Assembly: GCA_958296165.1 (NCBI GenBank)
Contig: OY282447.1
Span: forward strand, 930,001 to 994,000
Source of the DNA: an uncultured Pseudomonadales bacterium
Lineage (GTDB): Bacteria; Pseudomonadota; Gammaproteobacteria; Pseudomonadales; Azotimanducaceae
Length of the DNA: 64,000 nt
Direction: 5' to 3'
Part shown: one piece after another, positions 17,003-27,444 of the stretch
How positions within the stretch are numbered: position 1 is the first letter of the stretch
How the letters are laid out: each line of letters starts with the position of its first letter
Made by a program: the position numbers and the translations under genes
Notes under the pieces: generated by a model
Seen by the model: only the letters and a program-made list of their open reading frames with translations
The model's database searches: none
What the model was told of the DNA's origin: nothing

Positions 17003-17908
17003 TCACGATGAGTAAACGTAGTCGGCAAAGCGACGCCGCACCTCGTCAATCTTGTGAACTCCCTGCTCGTAAAGTCCGTACCCCATGAAACTCGCAGTGG
17101 CAACACGCAACTCGACATGAGGGCTCTCCGGAAGGGACCCAAGTAACTCATATAGCTTCGACGTTCCAGGATCATGGTTGGCTAACACCAGCAACAATAT
17201 CGGCGATTCGTCGCTGAAGCTGCTCAAATCCTTCCCGCAGTCAATGAGTCCCAAGTCTCGCTTCTGGTTGAAAACTTCTACCATCTCTTGCTTCAAATTA
17301 TTCACTTTAGTTCGATCAGACAGGTAGCTGTTTACATCCTGAATGTGCTTATGAAGCCCCGCGTTTCCTTCGAGTGCGTCGTCGCCACACTTCATCTCTA
17401 TAAAAGCAAGTCGCCGGGCATTCGCCTGCTTTCGCGTCGCCGGCCTCGACGGCCAATCCACTGCAATCAAATCAAACCGTCCGCATTCGCTCTGGTATTC
17501 AATGTCGCAGATGTAGTAGTCCGTACTCCTTGCGACTCTCCCGAAATTATTGTCTCGCAGTAGAGTTTGCTGGAACTCTCGCTCGTCCTTGTTCCTCTTT
17601 CCGAGCCACCTATCTATCGCCTGTTTGAGTCTAGGAGAAACATCAAGCCAGGCGTCAATGCCTTCATGACTGTCGGGAAGCGTAGTCTTTCCTCCATCCT
17701 TGAAGTAATTCTTATCGAAGAAGACTCTATACTCACTTCTAGCTTGCGTGACCTTCATCAGGTTTCCGCCTCGGTAATAGACGTTGACGTAATTTCCTCT
17801 CAATTCAAGACAAAGGCTTGGGTCGGACTTAACCGCTTCTGTAAGCGAAAATAGCCGTCCTTCTCTTTCCTTCAGATCTTTAAGAAACACTTCGTTGAGT
17901 TTGCGCAT
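17003..17908 (-). CDS. putative PD-(D/E)XK-fold nuclease, unknown family
   Basis: This 301-residue protein is not assigned to a named family. A restriction-endonuclease-like core is visible: GRFDLIAVDW with Asp about 146, then LAFIEMKCGDDAL with Glu 171-x-Lys 173, followed by helical HKHIQDVNSYL. The N-terminal 110 residues contain beta-rich and helical segments without recognised motif. It starts at ATG 17908 behind a perfect GGAGGT ribosome site that overlaps the upstream stop region, nine bases after the other nuclease gene. Composition is clearly more AT-rich than the core genes, as expected for acquired DNA. A nuclease role is inferred from the motif alone. Confidence 0.55.
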   Translation of the reverse strand: MRKLNEVFLKDLKEREGRLFSLTEAVKSDPSLCLELRGNYVNVYYRGGNLMKVTQARSEYRVFFDKNYFKDGGKTTLPDSHEGIDAWLDVSPRLKQAIDRWLGKRNKDEREFQQTLLRDNNFGRVARSTDYYICDIEYQSECGRFDLIAVDWPSRPATRKQANARRLAFIEMKCGDDALEGNAGLHKHIQDVNSYLSDRTKVNNLKQEMVEVFNQKRDLGLIDCGKDLSSFSDESPILLLVLANHDPGTSKLYELLGSLPESPHVELRVATASFMGYGLYEQGVHKIDEVRRRFADYVYSS

Positions 17909-17917
17909 CTTACCTCC

Positions 17918-18880
17918 CTAGCTCGGGCGGAGTTGATAACGGTCACGCATATAGGTTGCCCAGTCCATCAGTCCTTCATCTTCACCCACACTCACCATCT
18001 TTGACGCGGGTAGCGATGGGGCCATCCCCACATCTGGCAAAAGGCGTCTCCACTCATCCCAGCGTTGGGCTATGTCAGGGTTGCTGTCGTGCTGGCAAAG
18101 CGCGAACCACGCCTGCTCGACTGTATCCTCCTGTTCGAGTGCTCGGGCGATGGCGAGATTCCGCATCGGTTGCTGCATGTCATAGGCGAAAGGGCATGGG
18201 CCACTCAGGTCGGCGTGGGGGAAGGCGTCCCGAACACTACCGTAGCTCGTTGCGAAAATGTCCCAATAACGCCGGTCCCGGTTCTTTCTCAACGGTCTAC
18301 GAAGGTAGCAGGTGCTCGGGTTGTTGAAGAAGAGATCGGCCGAGTCACAGACGTCTTTCCGGCGGTTTCCAGGGCTGGAGCGTCCGTTACAACGTGTGAA
18401 GCCTCCTTCACTCAGCTTGACCTCCACTAGGACCACGGCGCGACGGCGGTTGTCTAGCCGGCCCCAGAGTACAACGTCAACCCCCGTCGCAGGCTCGTCA
18501 CCAACGGGAAATTCGCCGTCCAGTTCACTAAGCAATTCACCGGGCGGTACCCACTCGAAACGTACCTTGTCAATAGTCAGACGAACGCCAATCATCTCGC
18601 TAACACACTCGGACAGTCGCGTCCGTCTTCCTTCTCGAAACGGCAAGAATAGGTTAAACGCAAATGTCTGAGAACTGAGTATGTGATTGGCCTGCTTGTG
18701 AAGCTTCACTGAGTCAGCAAGCGCTACCTTCTTGGCCAACTCACGGTAGTCGGAATAGATTCCGTCGGTCCAGTTGGTCCACATGGTTGGGTGTCGCCCG
18801 ACCGTATCGCACCACGCGGCCATTCGCTCTCTCAATGTGGCCGCGAACGTTGGATGGTATTCGGATCCATCACGCGTCAT
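17918..18880 (-). CDS. PGN_0703-like putative restriction endonuclease
   Basis: This 320-residue protein resembles the PGN_0703 family. It has an early LSSQTFAFNLFLPF, a central GVDVVLWG with Asp about 135, VVLVEVKLSEGGF with Glu 153-x-Lys 155, and the conserved CDSADLFFNNPSTCYLRR and RRYWDIF. The Asp and ExK pair are the PD-(D/E)XK catalytic residues. The start ATG 18880 is preceded by AGAGGA. It lies 25 bases after the AlbA_2-type gene and nine before the next nuclease-like gene, so all three are probably one transcript. A defence role is inferred. Confidence 0.7.
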   Translation of the reverse strand: MTRDGSEYHPTFAATLRERMAAWCDTVGRHPTMWTNWTDGIYSDYRELAKKVALADSVKLHKQANHILSSQTFAFNLFLPFREGRRTRLSECVSEMIGVRLTIDKVRFEWVPPGELLSELDGEFPVGDEPATGVDVVLWGRLDNRRRAVVLVEVKLSEGGFTRCNGRSSPGNRRKDVCDSADLFFNNPSTCYLRRPLRKNRDRRYWDIFATSYGSVRDAFPHADLSGPCPFAYDMQQPMRNLAIARALEQEDTVEQAWFALCQHDSNPDIAQRWDEWRRLLPDVGMAPSLPASKMVSVGEDEGLMDWATYMRDRYQLRPS

Positions 18881-18905
18881 CGGCGTCCTCTTTCATTACC
18901 TACAC

Positions 18906-20096
18906 TCACTGGACACTAGCTGGCCATGCTAGGCGCAGGGTCACGGTCACGAACCGGCTGTCCTCATCCTGCTCGAGCTCAGGAGTAGTGCCGTTGAACT
19001 CCTGCATGGCGCGGCGCATCACCAGCCAACCCCGGCCGCGCTGCTCCATGAAGCGTCGTGCCAGCATGAAGTTGGCAAGTTGCTCGTTGCGCGAGCGGGT
19101 TCTTCCACCGGCATAGACGGCGTCGACAGAGAGATGATTTGGCAGCGTGCCCGGGCTCGTGATCTGAACACGGTCGTAGAACACTTCCAGCAACACCTTG
19201 GAACCACTGATGGCGTAGTCGCGGTGGACGACGGCGTTGACTAGCGCCTCGCGCACCGCGGTCGGCGGCAGCAGAGGGATGTCCTTGCGTTCCAGTCCCT
19301 CGTATTTCTCGAAACGCCCCAAGCTACGCGCCCAGCCGAGGGCGCGTTCCACTTGCTCGTCTATGCGGCCTTTGGCTTCGCCCGTGAGAATGATCTCCGC
19401 CGCTTGATCGGTGCCGCCGTAGGCAACGCAGTCCACCCAGAAGTTGCCGGTGTGCGGATAGCTCTGCGGCTGCTTGCCGAACGCCATGAGGCCATACAGC
19501 GTTGGGTGCAGCCGGCCATCGAACTCGGCCAGCACGCCGCGGTTGCGCAAATCGTCTTCCACAGCAGGCTGCGGTTCGCGCACCACGTCGAATCCCTGCC
19601 GAGTCAGGTGGGCGCGAAAGGCGTCCATGTCGATGTCATTCACGCTGGCCGCCAAGATGCTCTGCTCTTCGGTGAGAATGTAGCCGAACGCGTTGTAGAG
19701 CGACTGCAGTTCGGCTGACGAAGGTTCCACGGTGCTGCGCTCGCGGCGCACCCACACGCGCCCGTCGTGCCGCATTGGCTCGAAGCCGCGCTGGCGGGGC
19801 ACCTCGATCCAATGCACATGGCCGGATGAGGTCTCATGGTGCCCACAGGTTGCTTGCACGGGCACGTTGCAGCCGTTTTGCAGAAAGCTCGTCAGCCGTT
19901 CTCGAACGCTGTCGACACTGCCGCGGACGCCGACGACCTTGCCAGCATCGTCAACACCCAGAATGAGCGCACCGCCGCCGCTGTTCGCGAACCCGCAGAT
20001 AGCTTTGCCCACCTGCCGAAACTCCAAGCTGCGCTTGAACTCGGTGCGGACGTCCTCGCCGGCAGCTATGCGATCCTTGATTTCAAGCCAGTCCAT
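18906..20096 (-). CDS. AlbA_2 (Schlafen-type) domain ATP-binding protein
   Basis: This 396-residue protein has an N-terminal AlbA_2 domain: ETEFKRSLEF-type start (here RTEFKRSLEF), then FANSGGGALILGVDD. The C-terminal HATPase_c_4-like region includes PTAVREALVNAVVHRDY and TSPGTLPNHLSVD. Such proteins are often labelled RecG-related or transcriptional regulators. Several AlbA_2 proteins are now tied to nucleic-acid cleavage or defence, but the activity of this one is unknown. It heads the three-gene minus-strand unit with the two nuclease-fold proteins. Its composition is closer to the core than theirs. Confidence 0.75.
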   Translation of the reverse strand: MDWLEIKDRIAAGEDVRTEFKRSLEFRQVGKAICGFANSGGGALILGVDDAGKVVGVRGSVDSVRERLTSFLQNGCNVPVQATCGHHETSSGHVHWIEVPRQRGFEPMRHDGRVWVRRERSTVEPSSAELQSLYNAFGYILTEEQSILAASVNDIDMDAFRAHLTRQGFDVVREPQPAVEDDLRNRGVLAEFDGRLHPTLYGLMAFGKQPQSYPHTGNFWVDCVAYGGTDQAAEIILTGEAKGRIDEQVERALGWARSLGRFEKYEGLERKDIPLLPPTAVREALVNAVVHRDYAISGSKVLLEVFYDRVQITSPGTLPNHLSVDAVYAGGRTRSRNEQLANFMLARRFMEQRGRGWLVMRRAMQEFNGTTPELEQDEDSRFVTVTLRLAWPASVQ

Positions 20097-20127
20097 GCCG
20101 CGATGACCTGTCAGGGAATCACGACCG

Positions 20128-20889
20128 TCATTCTCCCTCGCTCGGCTTGACGAGTTTGTAGAGCACGCGGTCGGTCTTGCCGCGGATGTCCGGTTGGAAG
20201 ACCATCGCCGAGTGGTCGTCGTCTGGATTGCGCAGCAAGTCGGATTCCGTCATCACGAAGCCAGCGGCTTCGATCACCGGCAGTGCGGCAGCGACGTCCA
20301 GCCGATGCAGGCTCGCGTTGTCTTTGTCTGGATCGCCCACGTGGTCGATCAAGCCCAGCACGCCGCCGGGCTTCAGCAATGCCTGCACGGCGGCCAGAAA
20401 TGCTGCCGCCGACTCCGGAGTGCCCGTTGGCGGGTTGTAGATGTCGTGGAAGTTGAGCGCGGTAATCGCCGCGTCCAGGCTGCCTGGTTCAAGGCCGGTC
20501 GCGTGTACGTCCTTGTCCAGCCGCACAACGTTGGGCAGGCGGTCGTCCGCCAGTCGGGCGGCCATGGCCTTGTCGTAGAAGCCGTCGCGGAATTGCAGGA
20601 ACGCCGGCGGGTTCTGCGCGTACACGGTGCCTTCCGGGCCAACGGCAATGGAAAGCACCTCGGTGTACCAGCCGCCCGAAGCGACAAGGTCCATCACTGT
20701 CATGCCCGGGCCGATGCCGAGCCAGGCCAGCACTTCGGCAGGCTTGCGGCCAGCGTCGCGGGCGCGGTCTTCCTCAGCGCGCGAAGGCGTGGCCAAGTCG
20801 GCGGCGAGGTCGGCGTGTACGGCGGCGTTCAGCAACGCCGCTAGCGCCAAACCGGCTACGCCGGCGACGAGTTGGAATCTGGATCTCAT
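20128..20889 (-). CDS. exported class I SAM methyltransferase-like protein
   Basis: The start ATG 20889 gives 253 residues with a clear signal peptide (MRSRFQLVAGVAGLALAALL, cleavage likely near AVHA). The mature part begins with RAEEDRARD and RKPAEVLAWLGIGPGM. It then has the SAM-binding motif VMDLVASGGWYTEVL and later KPGGVLGLIDH, typical of class I methyltransferases. Export of a SAM-dependent enzyme is unusual because SAM is cytoplasmic, yet this signal-peptide family is widespread. Substrate is unknown. It lies downstream of ppdK on the same strand after a 53-base gap. Confidence 0.75.
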   Translation of the reverse strand: MRSRFQLVAGVAGLALAALLNAAVHADLAADLATPSRAEEDRARDAGRKPAEVLAWLGIGPGMTVMDLVASGGWYTEVLSIAVGPEGTVYAQNPPAFLQFRDGFYDKAMAARLADDRLPNVVRLDKDVHATGLEPGSLDAAITALNFHDIYNPPTGTPESAAAFLAAVQALLKPGGVLGLIDHVGDPDKDNASLHRLDVAAALPVIEAAGFVMTESDLLRNPDDDHSAMVFQPDIRGKTDRVLYKLVKPSEGE

Positions 20890-20942
20890 AGCATGCTCCT
20901 TGCAGTGCTTGGCTGGATGTTGGCTTGGCTTGGCTTGGCGGG

Positions 20943-23654
<2,712 letters not shown>

Positions 23655-23807
23655 CGCTCCCGCCCGTGTGACCACTCGCCGCTACCCTACCATGATCGGT
23701 GCAGCCGTCGTGACGGATGCGGCGCTCGCGCCGGGCAAACGCTCGCCATCGTGCGGCTTTGCTGGCGCTATCATCGGTCAATCGCTTCGAGCCGAGACAC
23801 TTACCGC

Positions 23808-25751
23808 ATGGCCGCCAATGAGTCCCCGAACTACCCGCCACCGCCGCGGTTCCGCGCCAAGAGCCACATGGACGACGCTCGCTACGAGGCGATGTATCAA
23901 CACTCCGTGGCAGACCCCGATGCGTTCTGGGCCGCGCAAGCGGAGCAGTTCGTGGACTGGTTCTCGGGCTGGCGCGAGGTCAGTTCGCACAACTTTGCCA
24001 ACGGCCGTGTGCGCTGGTTCGAGGGCGCCACGCTGAACGCCTGCTACAACTGCGTCGATCGCCACCTGCCGCAGCGCGCCGAGCAGGCCGCCATCATCTG
24101 GGAAGACGACGATCCCGACACCCACCAGACCATCACCTATCGCCAGCTTGCGGACGCCGTAGGCCGCCTCGCCAACGCGCTGAGAAGCCGTGGCGTGGGC
24201 AAGGGCGACCGCGTGTGCATCTACATGCCGATGATCCCGGAAGCGGCCTACGCGATGCTGGCCTGCGCCCGCCTCGGCGCGATCCATTCGGTGGTGTTCG
24301 GCGGCTTTTCGCCGCAATCTCTCAAGGATCGCATCCTCGATTCCGATTGCCGAACGCTCATCACGGCAGACCAAGGCTTGCGCGGCGGCCGAACGGTGCC
24401 GCTCAAGGAGAACGCCGAAGTGGCGCTCGCGGACTGCCCCAACGTAAGCACCGTGCTCACCGTGCGACGCACAGGCGCCGACGTGCCCTGGCGCGAAGGC
24501 CGCGACGTGTGGTACCACGAACTCGTCGACGACCAGCCCACCGCTTGCGAGCCGGTGGCGATGGCTGCCGAGGATCCGCTCTTCATCCTCTATACGTCCG
24601 GCTCCACCGGCAAGCCCAAGGGCGTGCAGCACAGCACCGGCGGCTACCTGCTGCAGGCCGCCATCACGCACAAGTACGTGTTCGACTATCACGATGGCGA
24701 CATCTACTGGTGTACGGCGGACGTCGGCTGGATTACCGGCCACACCTACATCGTCTACGGGCCTCTCGCCAACGGCGCCACCACGCTGATGTTCGAGGGC
24801 CTGCCCACCTTTCCAGACGCCTCGCGCTGCTGGCAGATCGTAGACAAGCACCGCGTCAACACCTTCTACACCGCCCCTACCGCCATCCGGCAGCTCATGG
24901 CGCAAGGCGACCACTTCGTCGCCTCCACATCCCGCGCCAGCCTAGAGCTGCTCGGCACGGTTGGCGAACCCATCAATCCGGAAGCCTGGCAGTGGTATCA
25001 CGGCGTGGTAGGCGAACGCCGCTGCCCGGTAGTGGACACTTGGTGGCAGACCGAAACGGGCGGCATCATGATCACGCCGCTGCCGGGCGCTACCACCCTC
25101 AAGCCGGGCTCCGCCACGCGCCCGTTCTTCGGCATCCAGCCGGCCTTGGTAGACGCCGACGGCAAGACGATCGCGGCAACCGAAGCAGCCGGCAATCTCG
25201 TGATCACAGCGCCGTGGCCTGGCCAGATCCGCACCGTGTACGGAGATCACCAGCGCGTCGTGGACACCTACTACTCGCAATACAAGGGTTGCTACTTCAC
25301 AGGCGACGGCGCTCGCCGCGACGCCGACGGCTACTACTGGATCACCGGCCGCGTGGACGACGTGATGAACATCTCCGGCCATCGCTTGGGCACGGCGGAA
25401 GTCGAGAGCGCACTGGTGCTGCACGAAGCGGTTGCCGAAGCAGCGGTGGTGGGATTTCCGCACGCCATCAAGGGCGAGGGCATCTACGCCTTCGTGACGC
25501 CGATGGCCGGCGCCAACATCGAGGCCGCTAGCCTGATCGACGAGTTGGTAGAGCAAGTGCGCACGGAAATCGGCCCGATCGCCAAACCGGACGTCATCCA
25601 GCTGGCGCCAGGCCTGCCGAAGACCCGTTCCGGCAAGATCATGCGCCGCATCTTGCGCAAGATCGCCGCTGGCGAGACGGACGATCTCGGCGACACGTCA
25701 ACGCTCGCCGAGCCGGCGGTAGTGGACGACTTGGTGGCGAACCGCGCCTAG
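23808..25751 (+). CDS. acs: acetyl-CoA synthetase
   Basis: This 647-residue protein is of canonical length and activates acetate to acetyl-CoA through an acetyl-adenylate. Visible motifs are the P-loop-like adenylation motif [24 protein letters not shown], the hinge region [21 protein letters not shown], and [14 protein letters not shown], which carries the lysine usually acetylated for control. The start ATG 23808 ([13 protein letters not shown]) is preferred over longer upstream extensions that are antisense to ppdK. It is divergent from ppdK, and a hairpin cluster follows its stop. Confidence 0.96.
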   Translation: MAANESPNYPPPPRFRAKSHMDDARYEAMYQHSVADPDAFWAAQAEQFVDWFSGWREVSSHNFANGRVRWFEGATLNACYNCVDRHLPQRAEQAAIIWEDDDPDTHQTITYRQLADAVGRLANALRSRGVGKGDRVCIYMPMIPEAAYAMLACARLGAIHSVVFGGFSPQSLKDRILDSDCRTLITADQGLRGGRTVPLKENAEVALADCPNVSTVLTVRRTGADVPWREGRDVWYHELVDDQPTACEPVAMAAEDPLFILYTSGSTGKPKGVQHSTGGYLLQAAITHKYVFDYHDGDIYWCTADVGWITGHTYIVYGPLANGATTLMFEGLPTFPDASRCWQIVDKHRVNTFYTAPTAIRQLMAQGDHFVASTSRASLELLGTVGEPINPEAWQWYHGVVGERRCPVVDTWWQTETGGIMITPLPGATTLKPGSATRPFFGIQPALVDADGKTIAATEAAGNLVITAPWPGQIRTVYGDHQRVVDTYYSQYKGCYFTGDGARRDADGYYWITGRVDDVMNISGHRLGTAEVESALVLHEAVAEAAVVGFPHAIKGEGIYAFVTPMAGANIEAASLIDELVEQVRTEIGPIAKPDVIQLAPGLPKTRSGKIMRRILRKIAAGETDDLGDTSTLAEPAVVDDLVANRA

Positions 25752-25768
25752 GCGTGCCCGGCTGGGGC

Positions 25769-25803
25769 GTGCTCTAGCACATGCGCGTGCTAAAGCACGT
25801 GCT
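25769..25803. terminator. cluster of AGCAC/GTGCT hairpins after acs
   Basis: GTGCT-CT-AGCAC (25769-25780) and GTGCT-AA-AGCAC (25787-25798) are two small perfect hairpins, followed by another GTGCT at 25799-25803. They lie between the convergent ends of acs and the DUF2089 gene, where a bidirectional terminator would be expected. There is no U-tract, so factor-independent termination is uncertain. Confidence 0.45.
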
Positions 25804-26198
25804 CAACGCTTCAACTCGCGCATCGCCGCGTCGAAATCGATCTCGCCCGCCTCCAATCGGTCGAGCACCTCGGACGGCCGCAGGGCAGGCTTCTCCGCTG
25901 GTGCCGGCACGTCGCTGAGGCCGACGCTCGCACGCAGCGCCGCTAGGCGGGACTTCACGGTGGGATAGCTCACGCCAAGGGCGCGTTCCATGTCTCGGAT
26001 GCGGCCTTCGCAGGCGATGAATACGCGCAGCAAGTGCAGGCTGTCGGCGTCCAAGTTCTGAAACTCGTTGTCGGCGTAGCGAGTAGAAACGCGCAGCCCG
26101 CAGTCGACACAGGCGAGTTCGCGCGGGTAGAGCCGGCCTGTGCAGGCCGGGCAAACGCCGGGCGCCGGCGCATCGGCGTGGTTGCTCTCAGCTGGCAT
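25803..26198 (-). CDS. DUF2089 zinc-ribbon / helix-turn-helix regulator
   Basis: This 131-residue protein has an N-terminal zinc ribbon (CPACTGRLYPRELACVDCG). A DUF2089 helical region follows (DADSLHLLRVFIACEGRIRD) with a helix-turn-helix-like MERALGVSYPTVKSRLAALRAS. A short C-terminal segment, PSEVLDRLEAGEIDFDAAMREL, is SHOCT-like. DUF2089 proteins act as putative transcription regulators paired with SHOCT/YvlB-type proteins. The start overlaps the end of the upstream gene by 11 bases, so the two are translated together. It may control the shared promoter at about 27300. Confidence 0.8.
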   Translation of the reverse strand: MPAESNHADAPAPGVCPACTGRLYPRELACVDCGLRVSTRYADNEFQNLDADSLHLLRVFIACEGRIRDMERALGVSYPTVKSRLAALRASVGLSDVPAPAEKPALRPSEVLDRLEAGEIDFDAAMRELKR

Positions 26199-27276
26199 CG
26201 ACGGCCAGCGCCTTCAGTTCGTGCAAGTCATCAATCGTGCGGCCGGAGAAGTCGACATGCTCAAACCGCAGATTCTCCGCCAGTTCGATGTTCTCGATCA
26301 CCGTGCCGTCGAACTTGCAGTGAACGAACTCGCAGCCGCGCATCGTTACGCTGGCAAGCGTGAGGTCGCGCATTACGCCCACTTCGGCATCCACGCGCAC
26401 GGAAGCCGCGTCGCCAGCCACCTCGCCACGCAAGCCGTCGCCGTGGCGGAAGGTGCAGTGTTCGAGGTTGGCTTGCTTGGCCACCAACCGCGTGACGACT
26501 ACGCCTTTGAGCCGCACGTGCGTCCAGCGCGAGTCGTCGAGCGTCCAATCGCTGCCGACAATGCCGGAGAGCTTGGCGTCCGCAAGGCTGGCACCGTTTT
26601 TGAGCACGACGTTCTTCAGCTTGGCACCCTTCAGCGAGCACTTGCGCATCTCGGCGCCCGACAGATCAAGCGCACGGACTTGCGCACCCTTGAAGGCGTT
26701 CTCCAGCAGCGACGAGTCGCGGAGTTGGAGGCCGGCGAGCTGGCTGCCGTCGATGCGATTGCCGCTGACGGCACCGCCTTCAACGTTGCCGCGCTTGAGC
26801 GAGGAACCACGCAAGGCATTGCCGTTGAAGGAGGTGTTGTTCAGATCCAGTTCGGTCAACGCCGAAGCGTACATCTCGTTGCCGCAGAACTCCGCCTTGT
26901 TCAGCCGCAGCCCGGCGAGCCGCGAGACGACGATGCGGTTGTCGCGCATGTCGTATTGCTCGCCGACGGGCTGTTCGGCGTTGGCGAACGTCGCGTCGTT
27001 GGATTCGTCCAGCCAGTCTTCGTCGGCCAAGCCGCGCAGCGCACCGAGTACCGAACCCACGGCGCCCTCTACCGCCCGCTCGACATCCGCACCGAGACCC
27101 TCGAACAGCTTCTCGAAGCCGGGGCGGTGCCGGTGCCGATGATGGCCGCCGGCGCGCCGCCCATGTTCGGCGCGCCGTTCCGCATCGTCGAGCACACCGA
27201 TCATCGTTTGTGCCTGCTCGCCATTGAGCACGCCGTCCTCCAGCAGCTTCAAGATGCGCTTCACTTCGTCCTGCAT
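26188..27276 (-). CDS. SHOCT-like N-terminus with pentapeptide-like repeats
   Basis: The start ATG 27276 (MQDEVKRILKLLEDGVLNGEQA) follows a good GGAGG ribosome site and gives 362 residues. The first 35 residues resemble the SHOCT-like helix pair of YvlB/DUF4097 proteins. A His-rich stretch (HHRHRHRPG) and a helical linker follow. The rest is a long series of A(D/N)LXX-like repeats (LDLNNTSFNGNALRGSSL, LDLSGAEMRKCSLKGAKL) expected to form a right-handed beta helix. Related YvlB proteins are envelope-stress linked. The gene overlaps the DUF2089 regulator by 11 bases. No signal peptide is seen. Confidence 0.7.
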   Translation of the reverse strand: MQDEVKRILKLLEDGVLNGEQAQTMIGVLDDAERRAEHGRRAGGHHRHRHRPGFEKLFEGLGADVERAVEGAVGSVLGALRGLADEDWLDESNDATFANAEQPVGEQYDMRDNRIVVSRLAGLRLNKAEFCGNEMYASALTELDLNNTSFNGNALRGSSLKRGNVEGGAVSGNRIDGSQLAGLQLRDSSLLENAFKGAQVRALDLSGAEMRKCSLKGAKLKNVVLKNGASLADAKLSGIVGSDWTLDDSRWTHVRLKGVVVTRLVAKQANLEHCTFRHGDGLRGEVAGDAASVRVDAEVGVMRDLTLASVTMRGCEFVHCKFDGTVIENIELAENLRFEHVDFSGRTIDDLHELKALAVDAS

Positions 27277-27321
27277 GGTGGATCCTCCATTGGTTCGTAG
27301 CAGAGAACTTAAGCGCATATA

Positions 27322-27365
27322 TTAGATAAATCAAGCTCTAGTGGCACATTTATTGAATATATCAA
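27322..27365. promoter_or_regulatory. two TTRGA-N5-TCAA-like dyads, candidate operators
   Basis: TTGAATATATCAA at 27353-27365 is a TTGA-N5-TCAA dyad, and TTAGATAAATCAA at 27322-27334 is a degenerate copy. Their centres are 31 bases apart, about three helical turns. They sit in the AT-rich gap between the divergent pentapeptide/DUF2089 unit and the monooxygenase gene. The DUF2089 protein is a natural candidate to bind them; this is inference. Confidence 0.45.
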
Positions 27366-27444
27366 TTTATGACCGGCCAACAGCAAGGCTGGCGAGGCGG
27401 CAGTGCGTGTAGAATCGCCCGATCTTCTTTGCCGGGGAGCGGGA

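Noticed and set aside
16908-17175. Upstream extension of the frame containing the GMC C-terminal half
   Set aside because: The first part of this frame translates to low-complexity Arg-rich sequence and is the shadow of the other GMC frame; the true start is ATG 16907 in the other frame.
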